Origin: Chitinophagales bacterium
GTDB taxonomy: Bacteria; Bacteroidota; Bacteroidia; Chitinophagales; UBA10324
Length of the DNA stretch: 64,000 bases
Reading direction: 5' to 3'
Assembly: GCA_025057275.1 (NCBI GenBank)
Contig: JANWXQ010000028.1
Location: 30,797-94,796 of the forward strand
Shown here: in pieces, positions 10,044-18,447 of the stretch
Numbering within the stretch: position 1 is the first letter of the stretch
Layout of the letters: each line of letters begins with the position of its first letter
Notes under the pieces: generated by a model
The model's input: only the letters and a program-made list of their open reading frames with translations
What the model was told of the DNA's origin: nothing
Database searches by the model: none
Position numbers and translations under genes: made by a program

Positions 10044-10877
10044 TTAATGAACCTGAGTCAGAAAATGATCCAGAGCCATAGCCATGGAGGGCAGTTCCGG
10101 CGTCGGAGCCATTACGGCTACTTCCAGACCGGCATTCTGAGCAGCCTGAACGGTGGGCGCTCCGTAGGCTCCGATCAGCAGATTGCGCTGTTTGAACCCG
10201 GGCACCTTTTGCTGCAACACTTCCACCCCTATGGGAGCAAAAAACACCAGCATCTGATGACGTCGCAGTTCCTGCTCTTTGATTTCGGCCGGTACGGTAC
10301 GAAACAGCACGACTTCAGAAAACTCGTATTGCTTGGAGCGGAAATGCCTGGCGATATCGGGCCGGTGATGATCGGCGCAGGTGATCAGGTAACGATCGTT
10401 ATCGTGATGCTTGTCGATCTGATGCAGCAGGGTTTCCAACTTACCGTCGCCGTAAAACACTTTTCGTTTCCGATACAAAATGTATTTCTGAAGATATAAT
10501 GCAATGGCTTCGGTCATGCAATAGTAACGGCATTCAGCCGACAGCTTCAGCCGCATATCGTCGCAGATCTTAAAGTATTGATCTACCAGGCTGCGACTGG
10601 TGAAGATCACGGCCGTATGCTGTTCGGGATAAATCCGTTGACGGCGCACGTCGCGGCAGGTGAGCGGCTCCAGGTGAATAAACGGTTTGAATTCAATATG
10701 GATATTGTGCTTTCTGGCCAGTTCCGTGTACGGGTTTCGGTCGGTTTCGGGACGCACCTGAGTCAGCAGAATGGACGTAACCTGAATCCGGCTATGGCCC
10801 TGTCTGCCATTCACCGCTTTCTTTCCGGTGGTGGCGTTGCGCTTTTTGCCGGTTATGGGTTCAGACGGTTCTTTCAT
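10044..10877 (-). CDS. hemD: Uroporphyrinogen-III synthase
   Basis: HemD-like two-domain sequence (...VLFRTVPAEIKEQELRRHQMLVFFAPIGVEVLQQKVPGFKQRNLLIGAYGAPTVQAAQNAGLEV); ORF opens 10913, internal Met at 10877 avoids overlap. Confidence 0.85.
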   Translation of the reverse strand: MKEPSEPITGKKRNATTGKKAVNGRQGHSRIQVTSILLTQVRPETDRNPYTELARKHNIHIEFKPFIHLEPLTCRDVRRQRIYPEQHTAVIFTSRSLVDQYFKICDDMRLKLSAECRYYCMTEAIALYLQKYILYRKRKVFYGDGKLETLLHQIDKHHDNDRYLITCADHHRPDIARHFRSKQYEFSEVVLFRTVPAEIKEQELRRHQMLVFFAPIGVEVLQQKVPGFKQRNLLIGAYGAPTVQAAQNAGLEVAVMAPTPELPSMAMALDHFLTQVH

Positions 10878-10884
10878 ACGGTTT

Positions 10885-11739
10885 TTATCGGTCAACGCTA
10901 AGTCCTGCCGCATTGAGGAAAATCCGCACTAACACCAGCAATGGGGCGATTTCCAGAGCGCAAAGGTACAGTAAAAAAAGAAGCGGCCGCTGCAACAGCA
11001 ACGGGGAACCCACCGACAATCCCTTGGCCATCCGCACCACGAACAAGACGATGAGCACGCCATACGACACGTAATAAGCGACGTGCTGAACCGGTTCAGT
11101 GGCAAATGCCATCACAATGATCAGGGGAAACAACAACAGACCGGCCACCCGAAGCAATTGAAATTCATAGTATAGAAAAAAACGTAAGGGCCGCGCATCC
11201 GGAAGGGCCACTGCTGCCAGTTGAATGAAAAAATATCGTGCCGCCAGCAAAGCTGTAATTGCGGCCAAGCCCATCAACACCACCTGCCATAAAGCATCCG
11301 GCGGAATGCGATACAGCCTGCCAGCCAGAAGGGCGATGTACAACGAGGCGACGATTACAGCAAAGCCATTGAGCAAAACCCATCCAAACGGTATGCCCAC
11401 ACTGAGCTCACGAAGCAACTGCTGGTTATAGCCCCAACGGCGCCAAACCCAGGCAAGCTCATTGAGTTCGTTTGGGTAGGCCATTCGGATAAAAGCCAGC
11501 AGGCCGGCCAGAGCGAGCAACGTCCAGAACAAGGCGTCCTGAGCATGTCGGCTTGCAGGAATACCTTTTGCCCGGCTGTGGACCACTAGCGTGGGCCATG
11601 TGCCCTGCATGGCTTCTGCAAAAGCTGTGTTGGCTTCATGCGAAAAGGGAAAACGAGCAGACAAGCTTTCGGCTACCAGCGGCATGCCGAAAAACAAAAC
11701 ATGAAGAAAAAACAACAACCGAACAGCAGACCGGGTCAC
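10885..11739 (-). CDS. DUF4271-like multi-pass membrane protein
   Basis: Multiple hydrophobic helices; directly upstream of hemD, a common Bacteroidota arrangement. Confidence 0.7.
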   Translation of the reverse strand: MTRSAVRLLFFLHVLFFGMPLVAESLSARFPFSHEANTAFAEAMQGTWPTLVVHSRAKGIPASRHAQDALFWTLLALAGLLAFIRMAYPNELNELAWVWRRWGYNQQLLRELSVGIPFGWVLLNGFAVIVASLYIALLAGRLYRIPPDALWQVVLMGLAAITALLAARYFFIQLAAVALPDARPLRFFLYYEFQLLRVAGLLLFPLIIVMAFATEPVQHVAYYVSYGVLIVLFVVRMAKGLSVGSPLLLQRPLLFLLYLCALEIAPLLVLVRIFLNAAGLSVDR

Positions 11740-11744
11740 TCCGC

Positions 11745-13568
11745 TTAAAAGTAGTTGATGTATCCAAAATGAATTTTTGCGAAACGAAACTGAATGGGAT
11801 TATCCAATTGACGACCCAGGGCATAACTGACGGCAAAAACGCCTCCCTTGGTGTCAAAGCTCATTCCGGCACCCAATCCCAGAGGCCAGTCGCGCAGCAC
11901 AGGTTGCATCAACTGGTTTTCTATCCATGCGCCGTCCACAAATGCATAGAGATAGGAACGGCCGGCCAGCAGCAGGCGATACTCAGCCGACAGCAAATGA
12001 TACTGCGAAGCATACACCGACTGCTCGTCAAACCCACGAAGCAACTGAAAACCCCCGATGCGATACAGGTCGCTGAGCAAATAGTACGGTGTATACAGTA
12101 ACGCACCGGCATAAAGCAGGCGCAAAGCCTGCCGGTTGAAAACCGGCAGGATGAGCTCCACGTTACCCTGGGCAGCCAAACGAAACTGGCGGTCCGGAAG
12201 GGAATCGTACAAAGAAGCAAAAAGAAAGTCGGGCTGTTCGGGATCCGTCAGTTGGGTGATGGCCGGATTGGGCACAATCTTACGATTTCCTGCTTCTCCC
12301 GAAAGCTGCACGCTCCAGCCCCAACGGCCGGCATCGCCGCTGCTTTGGCGGTGATGCCATTCGCCTCCTAACAGGTTTTCGCGGCTGTCCAGATGCGTGG
12401 GCAACTGCTTGCTGCGTACTACCTGAAGGCTGTCAAAGGAAACCATATTTACCACATAGCGACCGGCAAAAAACCGCATGTAGCGATTAGCCGCCATCAA
12501 ATACCGGATTCCTCCCTTGTAACGAACATCCACATACAGGGAATCGTTGCGCAACAACTGAAACGAACCTTCCACGGCAAAGGGCAGCCGGAACGGGTAG
12601 GGATAATCGGCGCCAAGAAACACCTGGGCCGAGCGGGCATTGAGGCGGCTGAACGTAAAGCGAAGCTGTTCACCTCTTCCAAAAGCATTTTTCAGATCCA
12701 GATCGCCCTCACCGGTCAGCAGCAATTTGCCTGCAGGCTGGGCATTAGGCAGCAGGCCTAAAATGAAATGAAGGCGGGAGGCATTGCGGCGTTGAAGCGG
12801 CAACGATAGGGTGGCCCGGTCGTTGGCAAAAGTTACCTGAGGTGAACCGGTTAGAGCGACAAAAGGCAACTGCTGCAGACGGGGAGCCGCCTGCCGAAGA
12901 AGCGATTCATCGTAGGGCGCTGGCAGGTGCAGCCCCAGGTATCCCTGCAGAAAAGCGGTTGACAAACGGGCATCGCCCCGCACCTGAATGCTGTCAATGA
13001 GCACTTGTTGATGGAGCTTCAGCGAAAGAGCAGCCTGCAGGCGGTTGCTATCCGCCTTCAGGCTGTCCAGGCGTAGCACGGCAAACGGATAACCGTTGTT
13101 CTCGCAGTAGGTGATCAGCTGGTTCAGCAACTGCTGCAGGCGGGCGGCAGACACCGGTTGTCCGCGAAAATCCTGATCGCGGAATCCGGAGCGGCGCAGC
13201 ATGAGGGGGTCCACGTTGCCACGTCGCAGTGCAACCCATTCCCAACGATTACCCAGATGCATGTCAATAACCAACTTTGTCGTGTCGCGATGCCGGACTT
13301 CATAGGATGCCTCAAGATAGCCGGCATCATACAGCCGGTTCAACAGCCGTTGCACTTCTTTGTGCCGGCTGAGCGTGTCGTTGAATTCCCTTTTATAGGA
13401 AAACTGTCTGACCAGCAACAGGCTATCTTTAGGTGGTGCAGAAACATGCAGCCGCTGAATGGTCTGGGCCTGCGCAGCCGGAACCTTCACCAACCAACCG
13501 GCGACCAACAGTACAGGCAGTAGCAGATTTCGTCGGCTAACCGCAAGGCCAAAGGTCATATGCAACAA
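11745..13568 (-). CDS. BamA/TamA-like (Omp85 superfamily) outer membrane protein
   Basis: Signal peptide, POTRA-like N-terminus, C-terminal beta-barrel with YRIGGFQLLRGFDEQSVYASQYHLLSAEYRLLL and LGLGAGMSFDTKGGVFAVSYALG...FAKIHFGYINYF. Confidence 0.85.
   Translation of the reverse strand: MLHMTFGLAVSRRNLLLPVLLVAGWLVKVPAAQAQTIQRLHVSAPPKDSLLLVRQFSYKREFNDTLSRHKEVQRLLNRLYDAGYLEASYEVRHRDTTKLVIDMHLGNRWEWVALRRGNVDPLMLRRSGFRDQDFRGQPVSAARLQQLLNQLITYCENNGYPFAVLRLDSLKADSNRLQAALSLKLHQQVLIDSIQVRGDARLSTAFLQGYLGLHLPAPYDESLLRQAAPRLQQLPFVALTGSPQVTFANDRATLSLPLQRRNASRLHFILGLLPNAQPAGKLLLTGEGDLDLKNAFGRGEQLRFTFSRLNARSAQVFLGADYPYPFRLPFAVEGSFQLLRNDSLYVDVRYKGGIRYLMAANRYMRFFAGRYVVNMVSFDSLQVVRSKQLPTHLDSRENLLGGEWHHRQSSGDAGRWGWSVQLSGEAGNRKIVPNPAITQLTDPEQPDFLFASLYDSLPDRQFRLAAQGNVELILPVFNRQALRLLYAGALLYTPYYLLSDLYRIGGFQLLRGFDEQSVYASQYHLLSAEYRLLLAGRSYLYAFVDGAWIENQLMQPVLRDWPLGLGAGMSFDTKGGVFAVSYALGRQLDNPIQFRFAKIHFGYINYF
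12128..12150. repeat. Perfect 10-bp inverted repeat (CCTGCCGGTT-gaa-AACCGGCAGG) inside the BamA-like CDS
   Basis: Read directly: cctgccggttgaaaaccggcagg. Confidence 0.9.
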
Positions 13569-13585
13569 AATTCCTCATATTTCTG

Positions 13586-14719
13586 ATGGCAGGCATTTAC
13601 GTACACATTCCCTTTTGCCGTCAGGCCTGCTCGTATTGCAACTTTTATTTCACCACTTCGCAGCGGATGCGCAATGAACTGGTGGATGCCCTAGTTCAGG
13701 AGGCTGCTCTGCAGCAGTCGTATCTGGAACCCGGCGAGGTGGAAACAGTGTATTTGGGCGGTGGCACTCCATCATTGCTCACCGGCGAGACTTTGCAGCG
13801 GTTGTTTGATGCTTTATTCCGTCATTTCCCCATCCGTGAGAATGCAGAAATTACCCTGGAAGCAAATCCCGATGACCTGACAGAAGAAAAAATCCGCGAA
13901 CTGCGCACCCTGCCGGTGAACCGGCTCAGTATCGGCATCCAGTCGTTTGATGATTCTACATTGAAAGAGCTTAACCGCAGCCACACGGCCGAGCAGGCGG
14001 TAGCTGCGGTGAAACGTGTCCAGGATGCCGGATTTCAGAACATCAACGTGGACTTGCTTTACGGCCTTCCCGAACTGTCCATACCCAAATGGCGGGAAAC
14101 TTTGCAGCGGGCGTTGGAACTTCAGGTAACACATCTGAGTTGCTATGCCCTGACGGTGGAACCGCGCACCGCTCTGGCGTACCGGCAGGCTGCGGGACGC
14201 TGGAAACCGGCCGATGACGAACTGGCAGCCCGGCATCTGGAATACCTGATGAAGGCCATGCGTCAGGCCGGATGGTTGCATTATGAAATTTCTAATTTTT
14301 CCTGTTCCCCGCAATACATCAGCCGGCACAACAGCTCCTATTGGCTGGGAACACCCTACCTGGGCCTGGGTCCTTCTGCTCATTCATACAACGGACATTC
14401 GCGCCAATGGAACGTTTCAGACGTGCGCCGTTATGTGCAAGCCATCGCTGCAGGACGCATTCCCTGCGAAAAAGAAATCCTACATCCGCATCAACGCATC
14501 AGCGAACAACTGCTGACCCGTCTGCGCACTGTATGGGGCTTCTCTTTGCAGGATGTGCCAGAGGATGAGCGAAAAAAAATGGAAATGCGCTTCGTGCCCT
14601 GGGTTCAAGGGGGCTGGCTGATTAAGGATCAGGATGTGCTGTATCTGACCGACAGAGGAAAACTCATTGCCGACCGAATTATTCTGGACCTGATGCCTGA
14701 TGTGCCTGATGATTTCTGA
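13586..14719 (+). CDS. hemW: Radical SAM heme chaperone HemW
   Basis: YVHIPFCRQACSYCNF radical-SAM CxxxCxYC motif; YLGGGTPSLL; NRLSIGIQSFDD; HemW-type C-terminus. Confidence 0.95.
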   Translation: MAGIYVHIPFCRQACSYCNFYFTTSQRMRNELVDALVQEAALQQSYLEPGEVETVYLGGGTPSLLTGETLQRLFDALFRHFPIRENAEITLEANPDDLTEEKIRELRTLPVNRLSIGIQSFDDSTLKELNRSHTAEQAVAAVKRVQDAGFQNINVDLLYGLPELSIPKWRETLQRALELQVTHLSCYALTVEPRTALAYRQAAGRWKPADDELAARHLEYLMKAMRQAGWLHYEISNFSCSPQYISRHNSSYWLGTPYLGLGPSAHSYNGHSRQWNVSDVRRYVQAIAAGRIPCEKEILHPHQRISEQLLTRLRTVWGFSLQDVPEDERKKMEMRFVPWVQGGWLIKDQDVLYLTDRGKLIADRIILDLMPDVPDDF

Positions 14720-14738
14720 TCCGTTCTGCTATCCCAGG

Positions 14739-16883
14739 CTAATGCGCAACGACCACGCGGCGATTGATGGTGCGATCGGACAGGATGGCCTGCACCACAT
14801 AAACGCCCGAAGGCAACAAATCGCCATGAGGTCCCACGGCTTGCCAGTCAAACTCATGCGTCCCAGCCTCCAATGTGCCATCAAACAAAGTTGCTGCCGG
14901 CATTCCGTTAGGCTGAAATACTGAAACGCGTACCCGCTCGGTTTGCCTGATGTTTAGACTTATTGTTCCCCTTGAGTGGAGGGGAGAGGGATAAACCTGA
15001 AGGGTCGGTTCAGCCATTGGGTTCCCCGCTTGAACATTTTGTGCTTTGACACACGGGCCAACAGTCTGCGTGCTGATGTTGACAACCAGGGTGTTTCCGG
15101 TTTTCAGGAATTTGACATTGGGAATGGTGACCGGACCGCCGGTATAAACCAGACTGCCGGAACCAATGATGGCATTGTTGTTATCGAAGTTGGTCCAGAC
15201 CAGGGTTTGGCCAACGAGCGGCTTAAACTGCTGCGTGCGACGAAGCACCACATCGGCACGGCAGGAATCAAACTGGCGGGCGTCAGCCACACCGCCTACA
15301 TAAAGGGTGCGCAAATAGCAGTAAATGCTATACGTGCAGGCGTTATCCACGATACTGGTGTAGTCCCAATCCATATACGCATTGTAAGCGCCGTAAGGAT
15401 CTCCGTCGGAAGCATTGCCATTCCCCGGATTGTGGTTGCTGGTGCTGTAGCGGAAAGCCGGATACGACCTGTTGTTGGCAAAGCGCAAAAAGTCGGGAAA
15501 CGTTTCGGCGTCAGTGAAATCCGCCTTTTTTCCATTGTGTTTGCGCCGATCCCAGTACCACAAACCGCCGTGAGGATAGCGGTTCAGCGTGTCGTACCAT
15601 TTGATACTGCCCACCCAACCGATTTTGGTGTCATCGCGTCCATGAATGCCCTGTCCAAAAGGAATGTGGGCATTACGGTGCATGTTGTAGTAGGTACGGG
15701 AATCGGTAAAATCCCAAATAAGGATGGAATCGTTGGTGCCGGGATAGGTAACATCAGTGGGCAGGTCGCTGCTGGCCTTGCAAAACGTGTATTCCCTGCG
15801 GTCGCCGCTGACGGTTTTATAGAAAACCGGAGCAACGATCACGTAAAAAGCAGAGACCAAGTCAGGATTGTTCAAGGCAGTGATCATGGCGCCAAAACCG
15901 TTATGCGACTTGCCCCGCATATAAACGCGATTACTGTCTACCCCCGGCTGGCGCCTGGCCCATAGCAGGATTTCGCGCAGGCGCTTCTGGGTGAAGGTAT
16001 GCACCACTCCGCTGGTCACTTTCGGATTGAGCGAATTCTGAACATACATATTGTAGCTGTTGTTATATCCGATCCAATAGGTATTGCTTCCATTAGGCAT
16101 CCAGTCGTCGGGTTGCAGCATGTTGCAGTTGGTGCACAGGTCGTCGGGGATTTTTTTTATCGGGCTTTGGTCAGCGAAATTGACAAACAGGGGCTGACCT
16201 TCGGTATTGCCTCGCTTCTGCAGCGTGAACATGTAGCCGTAGCTGCCCACGTTGTTGAACGCCGGCCACAGCGGAGTGCTGTAATTATCTCCCCATACGA
16301 CGTATTCATAACTGATGTCGCCATTGCTCTGGTTGGTAATGGTTTGCAGCACGGGTTGCGGTTTGGCTACATATTCCTGAACTCCGTTAATCAACGAGTT
16401 GACTCCGGGCAAAATGGTTTTGTCTTCGATGCCGGTATTCAGATCGGTAACCGTGATGGCATAATAAAAGATGCCATCGGATGTGGTGGTAGCTACGTAA
16501 AGTCCCCGGTCAGAAGCCAGCGCGGCCTGTCCTTCCGTAATAACAAGGAAAAAATCTTTATTCTTTAAAGTGCTTTTGCGAACATTTTTTCCTGAATGAT
16601 CCCGGACAAAACCACGATAGGTGCTGCTGGTGAGCTGCGCGGAACTGGTGATCGGATCTGTTGAACGATATAGGTTGTACTGCAGGTTGACAGCAGCGGG
16701 ATTTTTCCATGTAAGAAAAACCTGACCAAAACGATAAAAGGCTGACAGCTCGCTTACTGTGTAAGCCGCAAGCCAAAACGGCTTCCACACCAGGAAAACA
16801 GCAGAAACGCAGAAAGCAAAAAAACCAGATTTACATCGGCGGAGCAGCAGTATGCGGGGCAGGAACAGTGAGAGGGTCGGCAT
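14739..16883 (-). CDS. Secreted protein with C-terminal T9SS/FlgD-like domain; possible alpha/beta-hydrolase-like region
   Basis: N-terminal hydrophobic segment; fibronectin-like region; VYMRGKSHNGFGAMITALNNPDLVSAFYVIVAPV resembles an esterase nucleophile elbow but lacks strict GxSxG; C-term LQVYPSPLHSRGTISLNI...GDLLPSGVYVVQAILSDRTINRRVVVAH. Confidence 0.7.
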   Translation of the reverse strand: MPTLSLFLPRILLLRRCKSGFFAFCVSAVFLVWKPFWLAAYTVSELSAFYRFGQVFLTWKNPAAVNLQYNLYRSTDPITSSAQLTSSTYRGFVRDHSGKNVRKSTLKNKDFFLVITEGQAALASDRGLYVATTTSDGIFYYAITVTDLNTGIEDKTILPGVNSLINGVQEYVAKPQPVLQTITNQSNGDISYEYVVWGDNYSTPLWPAFNNVGSYGYMFTLQKRGNTEGQPLFVNFADQSPIKKIPDDLCTNCNMLQPDDWMPNGSNTYWIGYNNSYNMYVQNSLNPKVTSGVVHTFTQKRLREILLWARRQPGVDSNRVYMRGKSHNGFGAMITALNNPDLVSAFYVIVAPVFYKTVSGDRREYTFCKASSDLPTDVTYPGTNDSILIWDFTDSRTYYNMHRNAHIPFGQGIHGRDDTKIGWVGSIKWYDTLNRYPHGGLWYWDRRKHNGKKADFTDAETFPDFLRFANNRSYPAFRYSTSNHNPGNGNASDGDPYGAYNAYMDWDYTSIVDNACTYSIYCYLRTLYVGGVADARQFDSCRADVVLRRTQQFKPLVGQTLVWTNFDNNNAIIGSGSLVYTGGPVTIPNVKFLKTGNTLVVNISTQTVGPCVKAQNVQAGNPMAEPTLQVYPSPLHSRGTISLNIRQTERVRVSVFQPNGMPAATLFDGTLEAGTHEFDWQAVGPHGDLLPSGVYVVQAILSDRTINRRVVVAH

Positions 16884-17150
16884 GGGCTAAAATGGGGGTT
16901 GGAGGGAAAAGGAAACAAAGCTGAGGCAACATGGCGGATGTTTTCATCTGAATCAACCCGCTCTGTTTTGGGCGAGGCCATGTAAGGTAAAAAAATCCCT
17001 TTGGAAAGACGAGTGGAAAGCGACATGCTGTTTCTATCCAAGCAAAACAGCACGAGCAGATGAGCGCCGCTGTCCAGCAACCAATGGCCTGGAAGCTCAA
17101 GTAAAAAACAGAGAAAAGGTTGAAAGCCAAAAGGTTCATGGAATAATTGT

Positions 17151-17205
17151 CCGGGCTTTTACGAAAAAGGAGGCGCGGGGTTGCAATTTACGCGCCGCAG
17201 CCCGG
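17151..17205 (-). terminator. Nested hairpin directly after the Crp/Fnr stop codon; possible terminator or 3' RNA structure
   Basis: Outer stem CCGGGCT (17151-17157)/AGCCCGG (17199-17205); inner stem GGCGCG (17172-17177)/CGCGCC (17191-17196). Confidence 0.4.
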
Positions 17206-17206
17206 C

Positions 17207-17872
17207 TTAAACTGTAGGAGCTTTGGCTTCTTCACCAAAAAACGGGCGAAGCAGTTTAATCTCGTTGCGATACAAAATCAACTGATGCATGTTTTCAAAC
17301 TGTTTCAATATCCGGGAAATCACCACGCGTGTGGTGCCCAGATCGGAGGCAATCTGCTGATGCGAAACTTTAATTACGCTGCTATGGGCATGCCGGCTTT
17401 TGTCCAGCAGGTAGTTTTTCACCCGCTGATCCAGATGACCGAAAGCGATGAGATCAATGGATTGCAGTAATTCGTTAAACCGTTGCATAAATCCGTCAAA
17501 GATGTACGACCGCCAGGAGGGATAGGTACATATCCATTCATCCAACTTGGCATGAGGGATGGTGATGAGCTGGCCGTCTTCTTCAGCAATCGCTTTTACT
17601 TCGCTTTTGCGGGCATGCATGCAGCAGCTGTAGGCCATGCTGCAGCTGTCCGTAGCCGACAGATAATAAAGCAGAATTTCTTTTCCTGATTTATCCAGCC
17701 TGTACACCTTAACTGTTCCGCTGAGAATTATAGGCATAGCGCGGATGTACTTGCCGTAATCCATAATCACTTCGCCCTCGCGGAACTCCCGTATTTCGCC
17801 GCACTCCAGCAAATCCCGAAGCAGCGGTTCTTCAAATATCCCTTTAAACCTGGCAGTAACTAATTCCTGCAT
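17207..17872 (-). CDS. Crp/Fnr family transcriptional regulator with Cys-rich motif in the effector domain
   Basis: cNMP-like domain (EGEVIMDYGKYIRAMPIILSGTVKVYRLDKSGKEILLYYL) and HTH (VSHQQIASDLGTTRVVISRILKQFE); contains DSCSMAYSCCMHARKSE. Confidence 0.92.
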   Translation of the reverse strand: MQELVTARFKGIFEEPLLRDLLECGEIREFREGEVIMDYGKYIRAMPIILSGTVKVYRLDKSGKEILLYYLSATDSCSMAYSCCMHARKSEVKAIAEEDGQLITIPHAKLDEWICTYPSWRSYIFDGFMQRFNELLQSIDLIAFGHLDQRVKNYLLDKSRHAHSSVIKVSHQQIASDLGTTRVVISRILKQFENMHQLILYRNEIKLLRPFFGEEAKAPTV

Positions 17873-17888
17873 TATCGGTGAGCTCGCT

Positions 17889-17896
17889 CAAATATA
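17889..17896 (-). promoter_or_regulatory. Candidate Bacteroidota -7 element TATATTTG (consensus TAnnTTTG) upstream of the Crp/Fnr gene
   Basis: Plus strand caaatata, 17 nt from the start codon; no -33 TTTG at canonical spacing. Confidence 0.3.
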
Positions 17897-18016
17897 CCGT
17901 TTGCAAAATATCATATTTACTGCCCTGCTTGGGCATCCGCAGAAAAAGTGTTTTCAGAGTTTAACAAATTGTTGCTCCAGCCAGCCGCTCGCTGCAGGGC
18001 AGCATTAGCCCAAGAC

Positions 18017-18433
18017 TCAGAAACCTGATTTGATGTAGCTCCACCCTTCGTCCTGACGTTTGGCAATATGCAGAATGGCCGAAGGCACAAAGCCCACATC
18101 GCTCAGTATTTGCTCTTTGGAAACCTTGCGCTCTTTCATGGAAAATTCGCAGGCGCTGAATTGTACACCCCGGGCATGAAATTGCTTGATGCGATCGGCA
18201 ACGACGGAATGCTGCTGATGCACCATATCTAAGCCAGGTCCGTGACAAACCACCTCAATGCGTACATCAGGCTGAAGGCTGGTAATGTTTCCCAACTGCC
18301 GCATCAGCGCTTTATGCGCCAGCGTGTCGCCGGTCATCATCTGAAATACGATACGCGGAGGTTGTTGCGCGGTTTGTGCCACGGCAAAACCAGCCGCCAG
18401 AAGCAGAAGTAAAACACTAAACGTTCGTTTCAT
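18017..18433 (-). CDS. Secreted DsrE/DsrF-like protein
   Basis: MKRTFSVLLLLLAAGFAVAQ signal peptide, then RIVFQMMTGDTLAHKALMRQLGNI...VRIEVVCHGPGLDMV...GVQFSACEFSM; ORF track start 18628 trimmed to Met 18433. Confidence 0.85.
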   Translation of the reverse strand: MKRTFSVLLLLLAAGFAVAQTAQQPPRIVFQMMTGDTLAHKALMRQLGNITSLQPDVRIEVVCHGPGLDMVHQQHSVVADRIKQFHARGVQFSACEFSMKERKVSKEQILSDVGFVPSAILHIAKRQDEGWSYIKSGF

Positions 18434-18447
18434 GACAAGGAATTTTT

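Noticed and set aside
14976-15965. 329-aa plus-strand ORF
   Set aside because: Antisense to the T9SS-type cargo 14739-16883; no recognisable domain.
16884-17139. Small ORFs in the 324-bp gap (16754-17080, 16831-17139)
   Set aside because: Cys/Ser/Pro-rich, mutually overlapping and without homology features; gap more likely promoter/leader.
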